Of a stretch of 48,640 bases of DNA, positions 7,892 through 16,480 are shown piece by piece. The position numbers and the translations under genes were made by a program. The stretch's first letter is position 1. Each line of letters starts with the position of its first letter. The notes under the pieces were generated by a model. The model searched no databases. It worked only from the letters and a program-made list of their open reading frames with translations, and was not told the origin of the DNA. Source of the stretch: JADGHE01 sp035716025 (GTDB taxonomy: Bacteria > Pseudomonadota > Alphaproteobacteria > Rhizobiales > Xanthobacteraceae); contig DASTKH010000012.1 in NCBI GenBank assembly GCA_035716025.1, positions 1 through 48,640 on the forward strand. The letters are read 5' to 3'.

Positions 7892-9382
7892 TCAGGTTGC
7901 GCGATGGCTGTCGCAAGCGACGGGCCGGACGAGGGCACCGCGCTCCATGAGGGCTTGGCGGATCGCCTCCTCGTTGCGTCGCATCGGAACGAAGAGGCAG
8001 GAGACCGTCTTCATAGCGATGAGGAGCTCGAGGCGCCAGCAGGCGTGCCGGACGTACCATTCGTCGAGCGCGTTCTTTTCGTCGACGGTGAGCAGGGTTC
8101 CGCCATTGACCTGAGCCCAGCCCGTGAGGCCGGGGCGAACGGCGAGGCGCAGCTTGGCATCCGCCGAAAGATCGACCGGGAGCAGCGGCCGCGGCCCGAT
8201 GAACGACATTTCCCCGCGAAGGATGCTGAACAACTGCGGCATTTCGTCGATATGGGTCAGCCGAAGAAATCGGCCGATCGCGGAAACCCGCTCCCTTTCG
8301 CCGCGGGCTTCGCCGGTCGCGGTGTAGAGCGCCTTGAGGGTTCGAAACTTGTACACCGTTATCCGACGGCCGTAACGGCCGACGCGCAGTTGCCAGAAGA
8401 TGACCGGGATTCCGCAATCGAGCAGAACGACGAAGGAGACAAGGCCCGCGACCGGAGAGAGGACGATCAGGAGGAGCAGAGCAACCACGATATCGAAGCC
8501 GCGTTTGCTCAACCAAAACAGGCCCGCGGCAGGATCGCCGGATTTCGCGGGGTCGTCGAACTCGTTCGCCGCCTCCACGATCTGCGGACGATGCAGGCCG
8601 AGTCGATCGGGCAAGACATCGAGAGGGATGTTGAGCCGCGTGGTTATCAGCCGGACCTGCTCGTCCAATGCAGGGTGCTGCTCACGCAGATTGACGGCGG
8701 CTATGACCCGGTCGATCGGCACGCCGTGGACCGCATATTCGTTGATGACTTGCGGAAGGTCGCTGATCCGGCCGGCCACCGGGTATCCGTGAACGTAGCG
8801 GCCCTGCAGGGTGCGGCTCTCGTCCAACAGCGCGACGACGTTGTAAGTGCCGGCGGCGAGTTCGTCGACGATTTGGATGTAGAACCAGGACAGTTCGGTC
8901 ACGCCGAGAATGAGAATGTTCTCCGGCCGGGTGCTCGCAAGGTCGGTGCGAATTCTTCGGCGGCGCCGGTAGTAGCGTTCAAAGCGCGCAATGATCGTCA
9001 CGCCCGCGAGCAGCAGGAAGTGGAGCAGCGGCACCGAGCGCGGCGTGTTGTCGAGGCGCGTGATCAGAAACGAGGTGATCAGGGCGAGGAAGACCGTGAT
9101 GGCCGAAGCCTTTACGATCGTTACGGCATCGCTCAGCGAGAAGAAACGGGAAACGCCATGTCCCAGCCTGTACCACAGGAAGGCCAGCATCCCGAAAATC
9201 GCCGATGCGACGGCGTAGACCAGAGGCTCGAATCCGACGCTGCCGAGCGGAAGGTGCGGGTCCCTCAGCGCGAGGGCAAGAAACGGGGCCAGGACGGCCC
9301 ACAACATCAGCAAGGCCGAGAGGTTGACCCAGGGAAGGTCGACGGAAGTTCTGCGACGCCGCGTCAATCGCATGGGAAGCAC
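7892..9382 (-). CDS. Polyprenyl-phosphate sugar-1-phosphate transferase (WbaP/WcaJ type)
   Basis: A 496-residue inner-membrane enzyme that starts glycan assembly by moving a sugar-1-phosphate from a nucleotide sugar to undecaprenyl phosphate. Four hydrophobic segments fill about residues 20-135. A CoA-binding-like Rossmann domain follows (ENILILGVTELSWFY, then DRVIAAVNL). The C-terminal catalytic domain (PF02397) starts with KRGFDIVVALLLL and shows YKFRTL, DEMPQLFSILRGEMSFIGPRP and RPGLTGWAQVNGG. The five-helix long form is the initiating enzyme of many capsule, EPS and O-antigen pathways. Start is uncertain: GTG at 9382 or ATG at 9373, with no strong ribosome site for either. It is second in the minus-strand operon after the WbuB-type glycosyltransferase. 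Confidence 0.94.
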   Translation of the reverse strand: MLPMRLTRRRRTSVDLPWVNLSALLMLWAVLAPFLALALRDPHLPLGSVGFEPLVYAVASAIFGMLAFLWYRLGHGVSRFFSLSDAVTIVKASAITVFLALITSFLITRLDNTPRSVPLLHFLLLAGVTIIARFERYYRRRRRIRTDLASTRPENILILGVTELSWFYIQIVDELAAGTYNVVALLDESRTLQGRYVHGYPVAGRISDLPQVINEYAVHGVPIDRVIAAVNLREQHPALDEQVRLITTRLNIPLDVLPDRLGLHRPQIVEAANEFDDPAKSGDPAAGLFWLSKRGFDIVVALLLLIVLSPVAGLVSFVVLLDCGIPVIFWQLRVGRYGRRITVYKFRTLKALYTATGEARGERERVSAIGRFLRLTHIDEMPQLFSILRGEMSFIGPRPLLPVDLSADAKLRLAVRPGLTGWAQVNGGTLLTVDEKNALDEWYVRHACWRLELLIAMKTVSCLFVPMRRNEEAIRQALMERGALVRPVACDSHRAT

Positions 9383-9454
9383 TCGGAGCCGTCTGCGTTC
9401 GCCCGTTTTGCCCTTGGGAGGTCCGCCGTCATCGCCATGATTGTTGCCGGGCGA

Positions 9455-10693
9455 TTAAGCCGGCACCGCGGCGCGGGGCCTGTCAGACGAGACTCTTTTG
9501 AGGATCGACAGCATTTCGTCGGCGAGGCGCGTGCGCTCGTAGGCGGCGGCAAGCCGTGCGCAACCTTCCTGAAGGGTTTGATAGGTGTCCGCACTTTCCA
9601 TCAAGCGCATGAGTTTGGCCCGGAAATCGTCGGCATCTTCCGGACGAAAGCACAGCCCCGCGGCATAGTGTTCCACCAGCTCTTGGGCCTGGCCTTCGAC
9701 GCCGAGGAGGATCGGCTTGCGCATGGCCGCGCATTCGAAAATCTTGGACGGGATGACCGTCTTGAAGGTTTCGGATCGCCGCAGCGGGACGAGCGCGACG
9801 TCCATGAGCGCGATGTAGTCGGCGACCTGCGCCTTCTGAACCGGGTCCAGAAAGCTGGCGTTGGTGAGTTGGACCTCCGCGGCGCGGCGGCGCACCTTCG
9901 CCTTTTCCGCGCCGTCGCCCACAAACAGGAAATGCAGGCGCTCGCGTGCCAGACCGGCGGCGGCCTCCACGATGAAGTCGAGGCCATGCGCCATTCCATG
10001 CGTGCCGATGTAGCCGACGACGAACTTTCCTTGAAGACCGAGCGACTCGAGGAGGGCTGGGTCCTTCGGACGCGGCCGAAACGCCTGCAGATCAACTCCG
10101 TTCGGGATCACGTGGATCTTGTTGGGATCGATTCCGCGCGACACGAGATTTGTCCGCAGCGCGGGCGTGTTGGCGATAACGGCGGCACAGCGCCGGTAAA
10201 GGTACAGTTCGATGCGTTCGAGCATGCGAATCATCCGGCCCGGTTTCATGGCGCCGACGGCCACGATCGATGCCGGCCACAGATCCCGCAGTTCGAAGAT
10301 CCAGGGGCGCCGGCGCACGGTGCCCAGAAAAAGGCCGGCCCAGGTCGTGAAGAACTGTGGAGATGACGCCACGATGACGTCCGCATCATGAAACAAACCG
10401 GCGATCGCCGCACTCGCGCCGAAGCTCGCTTGATCAATGATCCGCTTGAGGACGCCGGCGTTCGGCGCGATGTAGGACCACAAGCGCATGACCTCGATGC
10501 CGTCGATGATTTCGCGTTGTCGCAACGCGTTGCGATAGCCCGGATAGACCCGCCCTTGCGGAAAATTCGGCGCGCAGGTCAGCACGGTCACCTGCGCGCC
10601 TGCGCGCACCCATTGCACCGCATGCTCGTAGGTCCGCGTTGCCGCAGCATTGAGTTCGGGAGGAAAGTTGTCGGCGATGAAGAGAATGCGCAT
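9455..10693 (-). CDS. WbuB-type family 4 glycosyltransferase
   Basis: A 412-residue GT-B enzyme. The N-terminus MRILFIADNFPPELNAAATR and the segments CAPNFPQGRVYPGYRN and WIFELRDLWPASIVAVGAM are characteristic of the WbuB family, named after the E. coli fucosamine transferase. The donor domain has IHVIPNGVDLQAFRP, VGYIGTHGMAHGLD and VIPSKIFECAAMRKP. Such enzymes usually add an N-acetylated deoxy- or uronic sugar to the lipid-linked acceptor in the cytoplasm. It is the first gene of the minus-strand polysaccharide operon (10693 to 4473) and is divergent from the heparinase-like gene. The donor sugar is not known; that it acts on the product of the sugar-1-phosphate transferase just downstream is an inference from operon order. 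Confidence 0.92.
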   Translation of the reverse strand: MRILFIADNFPPELNAAATRTYEHAVQWVRAGAQVTVLTCAPNFPQGRVYPGYRNALRQREIIDGIEVMRLWSYIAPNAGVLKRIIDQASFGASAAIAGLFHDADVIVASSPQFFTTWAGLFLGTVRRRPWIFELRDLWPASIVAVGAMKPGRMIRMLERIELYLYRRCAAVIANTPALRTNLVSRGIDPNKIHVIPNGVDLQAFRPRPKDPALLESLGLQGKFVVGYIGTHGMAHGLDFIVEAAAGLARERLHFLFVGDGAEKAKVRRRAAEVQLTNASFLDPVQKAQVADYIALMDVALVPLRRSETFKTVIPSKIFECAAMRKPILLGVEGQAQELVEHYAAGLCFRPEDADDFRAKLMRLMESADTYQTLQEGCARLAAAYERTRLADEMLSILKRVSSDRPRAAVPA

Positions 10694-11051
10694 CGCTCAG
10701 CCGACCGCTCCCGGGCTCTTCATGGAGCTCGAAGATTTCTTGAGCGATCGGAGTATCGCAACTGCTGCGTGTACAGGCAAGAGTCGCCACTGCTTCATGA
10801 TTGCGCAAATCACGCGTTGGCTCGCAGCGCCCGCGGCGTCTCTCCGCGTTGCCCCGAGCAAGGCAGATGGGTGTGTTGATGTCATCTGCGAAGCGATCTG
10901 TAAACGCCCCTTCAGGGCGAAACACAGGACGCTGCCGGCGTGGGCGGTGCCCTGCATGCGCCGCGCGGGGCCGTTTCGCTCATGTACGGGTTTCAGCCCG
11001 TCGCGGGGAATTCGCAACATCACGTGAATCGTGCTTATGCCTTCGGGGCGA
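10694..11051. promoter_or_regulatory. Divergent intergenic region between the two polysaccharide operons
   Basis: These 358 bases have no convincing gene on either strand and must carry the promoters of both divergent sets. Visible structure: an inverted repeat GCAGATG (10863-10869) / CATCTGC (10883-10889); a CGCCC-CTTCA-GGGCG hairpin at 10905-10919; and ACGGG/CCCGT at 10986-11001, just before the heparinase-like gene. These may be operator or leader structures. No clear -35/-10 pair stands out, and no protein can be assigned to the repeats. Confidence 0.4.
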
Positions 11052-12683
11052 ATGCGAGTGATTTCCCTTTACTTCCATACGTTGCGGCACCTCAGGCCGA
11101 GCCAGATCCTTTGGCGCGTGCGATATCGCCTGAGTTCGGCGAGCGCGCGCGAACGGCCCCCTGTCGAGAGCCGTCCTCTTCGGGGAACATGGTCCGCTCC
11201 TCCGCCCAAGCCGCCGTCCTGGCGCGGCGACCTGCGCTTTTGCTTCCTCAATCACGAGCATGCGCTGTCGGATCCGACCGACTGGAATCCCCGGGGCCTG
11301 CCCAAGTTGTGGCTCTACAATCTGCACTATTTCGACTGGCTTCAGGCGGCGGATGCGGCGGCCGATCCGCGCAGGCATCACGCACTGATGCGGATTTGGG
11401 TAGCCAACAACCCGGCGGGGCACGGCAACGGCTGGGAGCCTTATCCGCTGTCGCTGCGAATCGCCAACTGGGTGAAATTTGCTTTGGCCACTTCGGGGCG
11501 CCTGCCGCAGGACCTGGAGGAAAGCCTCGCGATCCAGCTCGATGTTCTCTCGCGCCGCATCGAGTATCATCTGAGCGGCAATCACCTGATGGCCAACGCA
11601 AAGGCATTGATCTTCGGCGGCTGGTTTTTTCGGGGAGAGGCCGCCGAAAGTTGGGAACGATGTGGGCTCGAACTGTTGCGCGACCAGCTCGCGGAACAGG
11701 TGCTGCCGGACGGCGGTCATTTCGAGCGCAGCCCGATGTATCACGCCATCATTCTCGAGGACGTGCTGGACCTCATCAATCTGGCGGGCGCCTTCGGAGA
11801 GCCGGTGCCGCAAGCCTGGCGCGACGCGGCCCGGCGCATGCGTGGCTGGCTGGGCATGCTCTGCCACCGCGACGGCGACATCGCCTTTTTCAACGACGCA
11901 GCGTTCGGCATCGCCTCCGATGCGGCGGCGCTCGAGGACTATGCGAACCGACTGGGTTTGCCGCCGGCGGCGGCCTGCGGTCCGGGGCTTGTCCATCTGC
12001 CGGACTCCGGATTTCTGCGTTGGGAGGCGGGGCCGATGCTGCTCCTTGCCGATCTGGGCTCGGTCGGGCCGGATGATCAGCCGGGGCACGCCCATGCGGG
12101 GACGCTGAGCTTCGAGTTGTCGGTAGGGCGCAACCGGTTGCTGGTGAACACCGGCACGTCGACTTACGCGCCGGGAGCGGAGCGAACTTGGGAACGTTCG
12201 ACGGCCGCCCACAACACGCTGTCTCTGGACGGCGAGAATTCGTCCGAGGTCTGGGCCAGTTTCCGCGTGGCGCGGCGCGCACGGGTCCGCGAGCTTGCGA
12301 TTGCGGCCGACGCCGGCGCTGTCCAATGCGCGCACGACGGGTTTCGGCGTCTGCCCGGCAGGCCCGTTCACCGGCGATCGTGGTATCTGACCGCGGATGG
12401 CTTGACGCTCACCGACGACGTTCTCGGGGGCGGGAGCCATCGCGTCGGCCTGGCGTTCCACTTCCATCCCGCCGCTCAAATCGTGCTAGATGCCGGGGAG
12501 GCGATTGGGACCGTCGGGGGGGCTGGCTTCCGCATTGCGCTTCCGGACAATCTCGCATGGACGCTCGAGGAAGGCGCATGGTCCCCGCGTTTCGGCGAAC
12601 GGATCTGCAATTGGAGACTGCGCGGCGAGGCCGACATGTCCCTTCCGTGCCGGGTGACGACCCGGCTCGATGTCGACAGGTGA
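11052..12683 (+). CDS. Heparinase II/III-like polysaccharide lyase-family protein
   Basis: A 543-residue protein with two parts. The first is an N-terminal alpha/alpha-toroid region (about 40-290), which includes NLHYFDWLQ, GNGWEPYPLSLRIANW, YHLSGNHLMANAKAL and LPDGGHFERSPMYHAI. The second is a C-terminal beta-sandwich of the heparinase II/III-like family (PF07940, about 300-530) with QPGHAHAGTLSFEL, NTGTSTYAPG and TAAHNTLSLDGENSSEVW. Characterised relatives cleave uronic-acid polymers by beta-elimination. Members embedded in exopolysaccharide clusters are often left uncharacterised. No signal peptide is visible. The ATG at 11052 puts the conserved LYFHTLRHLRPSQI segment at the N-terminus; GTG 11031 is an alternative. 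It is first in the plus-strand polysaccharide set, beside uronic acid synthesis genes, which suggests a role in trimming or quality control of the polymer made here. Confidence 0.88.
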   Translation: MRVISLYFHTLRHLRPSQILWRVRYRLSSASARERPPVESRPLRGTWSAPPPKPPSWRGDLRFCFLNHEHALSDPTDWNPRGLPKLWLYNLHYFDWLQAADAAADPRRHHALMRIWVANNPAGHGNGWEPYPLSLRIANWVKFALATSGRLPQDLEESLAIQLDVLSRRIEYHLSGNHLMANAKALIFGGWFFRGEAAESWERCGLELLRDQLAEQVLPDGGHFERSPMYHAIILEDVLDLINLAGAFGEPVPQAWRDAARRMRGWLGMLCHRDGDIAFFNDAAFGIASDAAALEDYANRLGLPPAAACGPGLVHLPDSGFLRWEAGPMLLLADLGSVGPDDQPGHAHAGTLSFELSVGRNRLLVNTGTSTYAPGAERTWERSTAAHNTLSLDGENSSEVWASFRVARRARVRELAIAADAGAVQCAHDGFRRLPGRPVHRRSWYLTADGLTLTDDVLGGGSHRVGLAFHFHPAAQIVLDAGEAIGTVGGAGFRIALPDNLAWTLEEGAWSPRFGERICNWRLRGEADMSLPCRVTTRLDVDR

Positions 12684-12804
12684 ACGGAGGGCCGCGTCGG
12701 CCCCTTTTGTCCCGGTGTGACCCGCAAAGTTCTCTCGCACGCGGACTTGCCCGGGTGCGTTCCTCCGGCTAGCAGCTAGGTCGCGAGAAGTTTGAGGAGT
12801 GTCC

Positions 12805-14184
12805 ATGGCGAATGGTGCTGGGGCGGTAGCGAAGATCGGGCCCAAGGCGGAGGCGACCGCAGCGGCGGCGCTGATGGAAGCAATCCGCAGCCGGCGCGCC
12901 CGTGTGGGCGTGATCGGCTTGGGCTATGTGGGAATTCCCCTCGCCATGACGGCCGCCAAGGCCGGATTCCGCGTGCTCGGATTCGATATCAATGCTCCCC
13001 GGGTCGATCAGATCAATCGGGGCGAAAGCTTCATCAAGCACATTTCCTCGGACGCGCTCGCGGAACTCGTGAGAGAGGGGCGCCTCGTCGCGACGGCCGA
13101 TTTCGACCGGCTTGCCGAGGCCGATGCGATCCTGATCTGCGTGCCGACGCCGCTCACCAGCCACCGCGAGCCTGATCTGACATTCGTGCAGCAGACGGCC
13201 GAGGCTGTCGCCCGGCGGCTACGGCGGGGCCAATTGGTCGTCCTTGAATCGACCACCTATCCCGGCACGACCGAGGAAGTCGTCAAGCCGATCCTCGAGG
13301 CGACCGGGCTCAAGAGCGGCGTCGACATTTTCATCGCCTTTTCGCCGGAACGGGAAGACCCCGGCAATGCCCAGTACGGCACGAGTAGCATTCCGAAAGT
13401 CGTCGGTGGGGACGAACCGCAGGCGCTGGCCTTGGCCGAGGCGCTCTATGGCACGCTCGTGGTGCGTACGGTGGCGGTCTCTTCCACGGCAACCGCTGAA
13501 GCGGTGAAGCTGACGGAAAACATTTTCCGGGCGGTCAATATCGCTCTCGTGAACGAGCTCAAGATCGTTTACGGCGCGATGGGCATCGACATCTGGGAGG
13601 TCATCGAGGCGGCGAAAAGCAAGCCGTTCGGGTTCATGCCCTTTTATCCGGGACCGGGGCTCGGCGGACACTGCATTCCCATCGACCCGTTCTATCTCAC
13701 GTGGAAGGCGCGCGAGCACGAAATCACGACGCGCTTCATCGAGCTTGCCGGAGAAATCAACACGCGCATGCCGGGCTACGTGGTCGAGAAGCTCTCGGAG
13801 GGCCTTGATCGCAATGCGGGAAAGGGACTTTCGACCTCGCGAATCCTGCTGCTCGGCATGGCCTACAAGAAGAATGTCGACGATATTCGCGAGAGCCCGG
13901 CTCTCAAGCTTCTCGAACTGATCGAAAGGCGCGGCGCCCGTGTCGACTATCACGATCCCTACGTGTCGGTGATCCCTGCCACGCGCGAACACGCTCGGCT
14001 CGCAGGTCGGCAGTCCGTCCCGCTGTCGCCCGAGGCGATTCGCTCCTATGACGCCGTGCTCATCGCGACCGACCACGACAACGTGGATTATCGGCTTGTG
14101 GTGGAAAACGCCCGCCTCGTGGTCGATACCCGCAACGCCTGCGGGCGGGCGGGTCTCCTCGCTTCGAATATTGTGAAAGCTTGA
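12805..14184 (+). CDS. UDP-sugar 6-dehydrogenase (WbpA/TviB-like nucleotide sugar dehydrogenase)
   Basis: A 459-residue NAD-dependent enzyme that oxidises C6 of a UDP-hexose twice to give a UDP-uronic acid. The Rossmann motif VGVIGLGYVGIPLA is near residue 33, CVPTPL follows, then ESTTYPGTTEE and FSPEREDPGN. The catalytic cysteine lies in GPGLGGHCIPIDPFYL, and a C-terminal UDP-binding domain has GMAYKKNVDDIRESPA. The STTYPGTTEE and SPEREDPGN wording is that of the UDP-GlcNAc dehydrogenase branch (WbpA, TviB, WbpO) rather than UDP-glucose dehydrogenase, so UDP-GlcNAcA or UDP-GalNAcA is the preferred product. This is inferred. The ATG at 12805 has GAGGAG at 12794-12799; GTG 12799 is less likely. 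The 4-epimerase gene follows after 55 bases. Confidence 0.94.
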   Translation: MANGAGAVAKIGPKAEATAAAALMEAIRSRRARVGVIGLGYVGIPLAMTAAKAGFRVLGFDINAPRVDQINRGESFIKHISSDALAELVREGRLVATADFDRLAEADAILICVPTPLTSHREPDLTFVQQTAEAVARRLRRGQLVVLESTTYPGTTEEVVKPILEATGLKSGVDIFIAFSPEREDPGNAQYGTSSIPKVVGGDEPQALALAEALYGTLVVRTVAVSSTATAEAVKLTENIFRAVNIALVNELKIVYGAMGIDIWEVIEAAKSKPFGFMPFYPGPGLGGHCIPIDPFYLTWKAREHEITTRFIELAGEINTRMPGYVVEKLSEGLDRNAGKGLSTSRILLLGMAYKKNVDDIRESPALKLLELIERRGARVDYHDPYVSVIPATREHARLAGRQSVPLSPEAIRSYDAVLIATDHDNVDYRLVVENARLVVDTRNACGRAGLLASNIVKA

Positions 14185-14239
14185 CGGCGCAACCAACCCC
14201 ACAGCTCGGGTGGAGGCACGGGAACCCAGGTCGCAGCTC

Positions 14240-15268
14240 ATGACACAAAGAAAAGCGCCTTCCGTCACTCTGGTCACGGGAGCGGCAGGGTTCATCGGCT
14301 TTCACGTGGCGCGGCGGCTCACCGAAATGGGCCGCAGGGTCGTGGGTGCGGATGTGGTCAATGACTACTACTCCGTGCGCCTGAAGGAAGACCGGTTGGC
14401 CGTTCTCGGCGAGAGTGCGCTGTTTGCGTTCGAGCGCATCGATCTCGCCGACGGGCCTGCGGTCGAACGACTTTTCGCCCGCCACCAGCCCGCGCGGGTG
14501 ATCCATCTCGCCGCGCAGGCGGGCGTGCGCTATTCGCTCGAGAACCCGCACGCCTATGTCGATTCCAATATCGTCGCATTCGTCAACATTCTCGAAGCCT
14601 GCCGGCGCAACCGCGTCGAGCACCTGACCTACGCCTCGTCGAGCTCGGTCTACGGCGCCAACCGCAAGATGCCGTTCACCGTCCATGACAATGTCGATCA
14701 TCCTCTGAGCCTCTACGCGGCATCGAAAAAGGCGAACGAACTGTTCGCGCACACCTACAGCCATCTCTATCATCTGCCGACGACGGGCCTGCGCTTTTTC
14801 ACGGTCTACGGACCGTGGGGTCGTCCCGATATGGCGATGTTCACGTTTACCAAGGCAATTCTCGAAGGACGGCCGATCTCCCTGTTCAACCGCGGCATGA
14901 TGCAGCGCGATTTCACCTATATCGACGATGCGGTGGAGGGTGTGATCCGCGCTTCCGATCGCGTCGCGACGCCGAACGAGTCCTGGAAAGGCGAAAAGCC
15001 GGATCCGGGTACGAGCCTTGCGCCTTATCGCGTTTACAACATCGGCAACAATCAGCCGGTGGAACTCATGTATCTCGTCGGCCTTCTCGAAAAGGAGCTG
15101 GGGCGCAAAGCCGACAAGGTGCTGCTCGGCATGCAGCCCGGCGACGTTCCGGCGACCTATGCCGACATCGGCGATCTCGAGACTGCGGTCGGCTTTCGCC
15201 CCGCGACCTCGATTGAAGAAGGCGTCCGTCGTTTCATCGCCTGGTATCGGACCTACTATGCCGTCTGA
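14240..15268 (+). CDS. UDP-uronate 4-epimerase (SDR family)
   Basis: A 342-residue extended SDR enzyme. NAD is bound by LVTGAAGFIGFHVA (residues 11-24), the catalytic triad is ASSSSVYG with YAASKKANE, and substrate-side segments read GLRFFTVYGPWGRPDMA and GMMQRDFTYIDD. The wording NDYYSVRLKEDRL and the wide PWGRPDMA segment are typical of UDP-glucuronate 4-epimerases (LpsL/Gae type), which make UDP-galacturonate. Next to a WbpA/TviB-like dehydrogenase, a UDP-GlcNAcA to UDP-GalNAcA reaction, as in the TviC step, is also possible. The start at ATG 14240 removes ten residues encoded from a GTG at 14210; the ribosome site is weak for either. It sits between the dehydrogenase and 2-epimerase genes in one direction. 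Confidence 0.93.
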   Translation: MTQRKAPSVTLVTGAAGFIGFHVARRLTEMGRRVVGADVVNDYYSVRLKEDRLAVLGESALFAFERIDLADGPAVERLFARHQPARVIHLAAQAGVRYSLENPHAYVDSNIVAFVNILEACRRNRVEHLTYASSSSVYGANRKMPFTVHDNVDHPLSLYAASKKANELFAHTYSHLYHLPTTGLRFFTVYGPWGRPDMAMFTFTKAILEGRPISLFNRGMMQRDFTYIDDAVEGVIRASDRVATPNESWKGEKPDPGTSLAPYRVYNIGNNQPVELMYLVGLLEKELGRKADKVLLGMQPGDVPATYADIGDLETAVGFRPATSIEEGVRRFIAWYRTYYAV

Positions 15269-15299
15269 CGGTCGGATGAAGGCGAGTGGTTGAGGTTCC

Positions 15300-16406
15300 A
15301 TGCAGAATTCGATGATTTATCTCATTGCCGGCGCGCGTCCGAATTTCATGAAGATCGCGCCGATCGTCCGCGCGCTGCGGGCACGGTCGGAAAGATTCCG
15401 TTTTCGTGTGGTGCACACCGGCCAGCACTATGACCGCGAAATGAGCGACGTGTTCTTCGAGGAACTCGGCATCCCGAAGCCCGACTTTCATCTCGAAGCG
15501 GGCGGCGGCAGCCATGCCGAGCAGACCGCAAAAATCATGGTCGCGTTCGAGCGGGTCTGCCGCGAAGCGCCGCCCGATCACGTGATGGTCGTCGGCGATG
15601 TGAACTCGACGCTCGCCTGTTCGATCGCCGCGAAAAAACTCGGGATTACCGTGAGCCACGTCGAAGCGGGATTGAGGAGCTTCGATCGGCGTATGCCGGA
15701 GGAAATCAACCGCGTCGTGACCGACGCGATCAGCGACTGGTTTTTCTGTACCGAACAGTCCGGGGTCGATCACCTTCTGCACGAAGGCAAGCCGCAGGAT
15801 GCAATTTTCTTCGTCGGCCACGTGATGGTGGACACGCTGTTCTACGAGCGTGCCAAGCTCGAAGCGTCCGCAGGCAAGGGGCTTGCCTCGGCGCGGCTCA
15901 AACAGCGCCTCGGGCGGTACGGGGTTGTAACGCTGCACCGGCCATCCAATGTGGACGAACCGAAGGCGCTCGGCCGGCTCGTCTCGGCTTTGCGCGAAAT
16001 TGCCGAGGATCTGCCGCTCGTTTTTCCGGCACATCCGCGCACGCGCGCCAATCTCCTACGGTTCGGGATCGAACTCGGCGGCAATCTCGTGGTGACGGAG
16101 CCGCTCGGTTATGTCGATTTCCTCAACCTGTGGCGCGACGCCGCCCTTGTGCTCACCGACAGCGGCGGCCTGCAGGAGGAGACGACGGCTCTTGGGGTGC
16201 CGTGCCTGACCTTGCGGGAGAACACGGAGCGGCCGATCACCGTATCGGAGGGGACCAATACGGTCGTCGGCACCGACCCCGCGCGTATCGTGACGGAGGC
16301 AAAGCGCGTCCTTTCAGGCCAAGCCAAGACCGGCCGCGTGCCGCATCTGTGGGACGGCAAGGCGGCCATTCGCATCGTCGACCATCTCGACAGACTGGTT
16401 CGCTGA
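15300..16406 (+). CDS. UDP-N-acetylglucosamine 2-epimerase family (WecB/WbpI type)
   Basis: A 368-residue non-hydrolysing UDP-GlcNAc 2-epimerase-fold enzyme (GT-B-like). The N-terminal GARPNFMKIAPI is diagnostic, followed by VVGDVNSTLACSIAA, SHVEAGLRSFDRRMPEEINR, VTLHRPSNVD, and the UDP-site DSGGLQEETTALGVPCLTLR with ERPITVSEGTN. WecB converts UDP-GlcNAc to UDP-ManNAc; close relatives such as WbpI epimerise UDP-2,3-diacetamido-glucuronate. With a dehydrogenase and an aminotransferase at the locus, either a ManNAc-type or a diamino-mannuronate product is possible, and sequence reading cannot decide. The ATG at 15300 follows a GAGG at 15292-15295. It lies 31 bases after the 4-epimerase gene in the same operon. 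Confidence 0.93.
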   Translation: MQNSMIYLIAGARPNFMKIAPIVRALRARSERFRFRVVHTGQHYDREMSDVFFEELGIPKPDFHLEAGGGSHAEQTAKIMVAFERVCREAPPDHVMVVGDVNSTLACSIAAKKLGITVSHVEAGLRSFDRRMPEEINRVVTDAISDWFFCTEQSGVDHLLHEGKPQDAIFFVGHVMVDTLFYERAKLEASAGKGLASARLKQRLGRYGVVTLHRPSNVDEPKALGRLVSALREIAEDLPLVFPAHPRTRANLLRFGIELGGNLVVTEPLGYVDFLNLWRDAALVLTDSGGLQEETTALGVPCLTLRENTERPITVSEGTNTVVGTDPARIVTEAKRVLSGQAKTGRVPHLWDGKAAIRIVDHLDRLVR

Positions 16407-16480
16407 AAGCGGCCCGCAGGACAGGAGTCCGTTTCGCGTAAAACGTGCAATTGGCAGCGGTACATGCTATACGGGCAAGC

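Noticed and set aside
7904..10366. An 820-codon open frame on the plus strand across the sugar transferase and WbuB genes
   Set aside because: It lies antisense to two genes with clear family motifs, has no recognisable domain and is a product of GC-rich codon bias.
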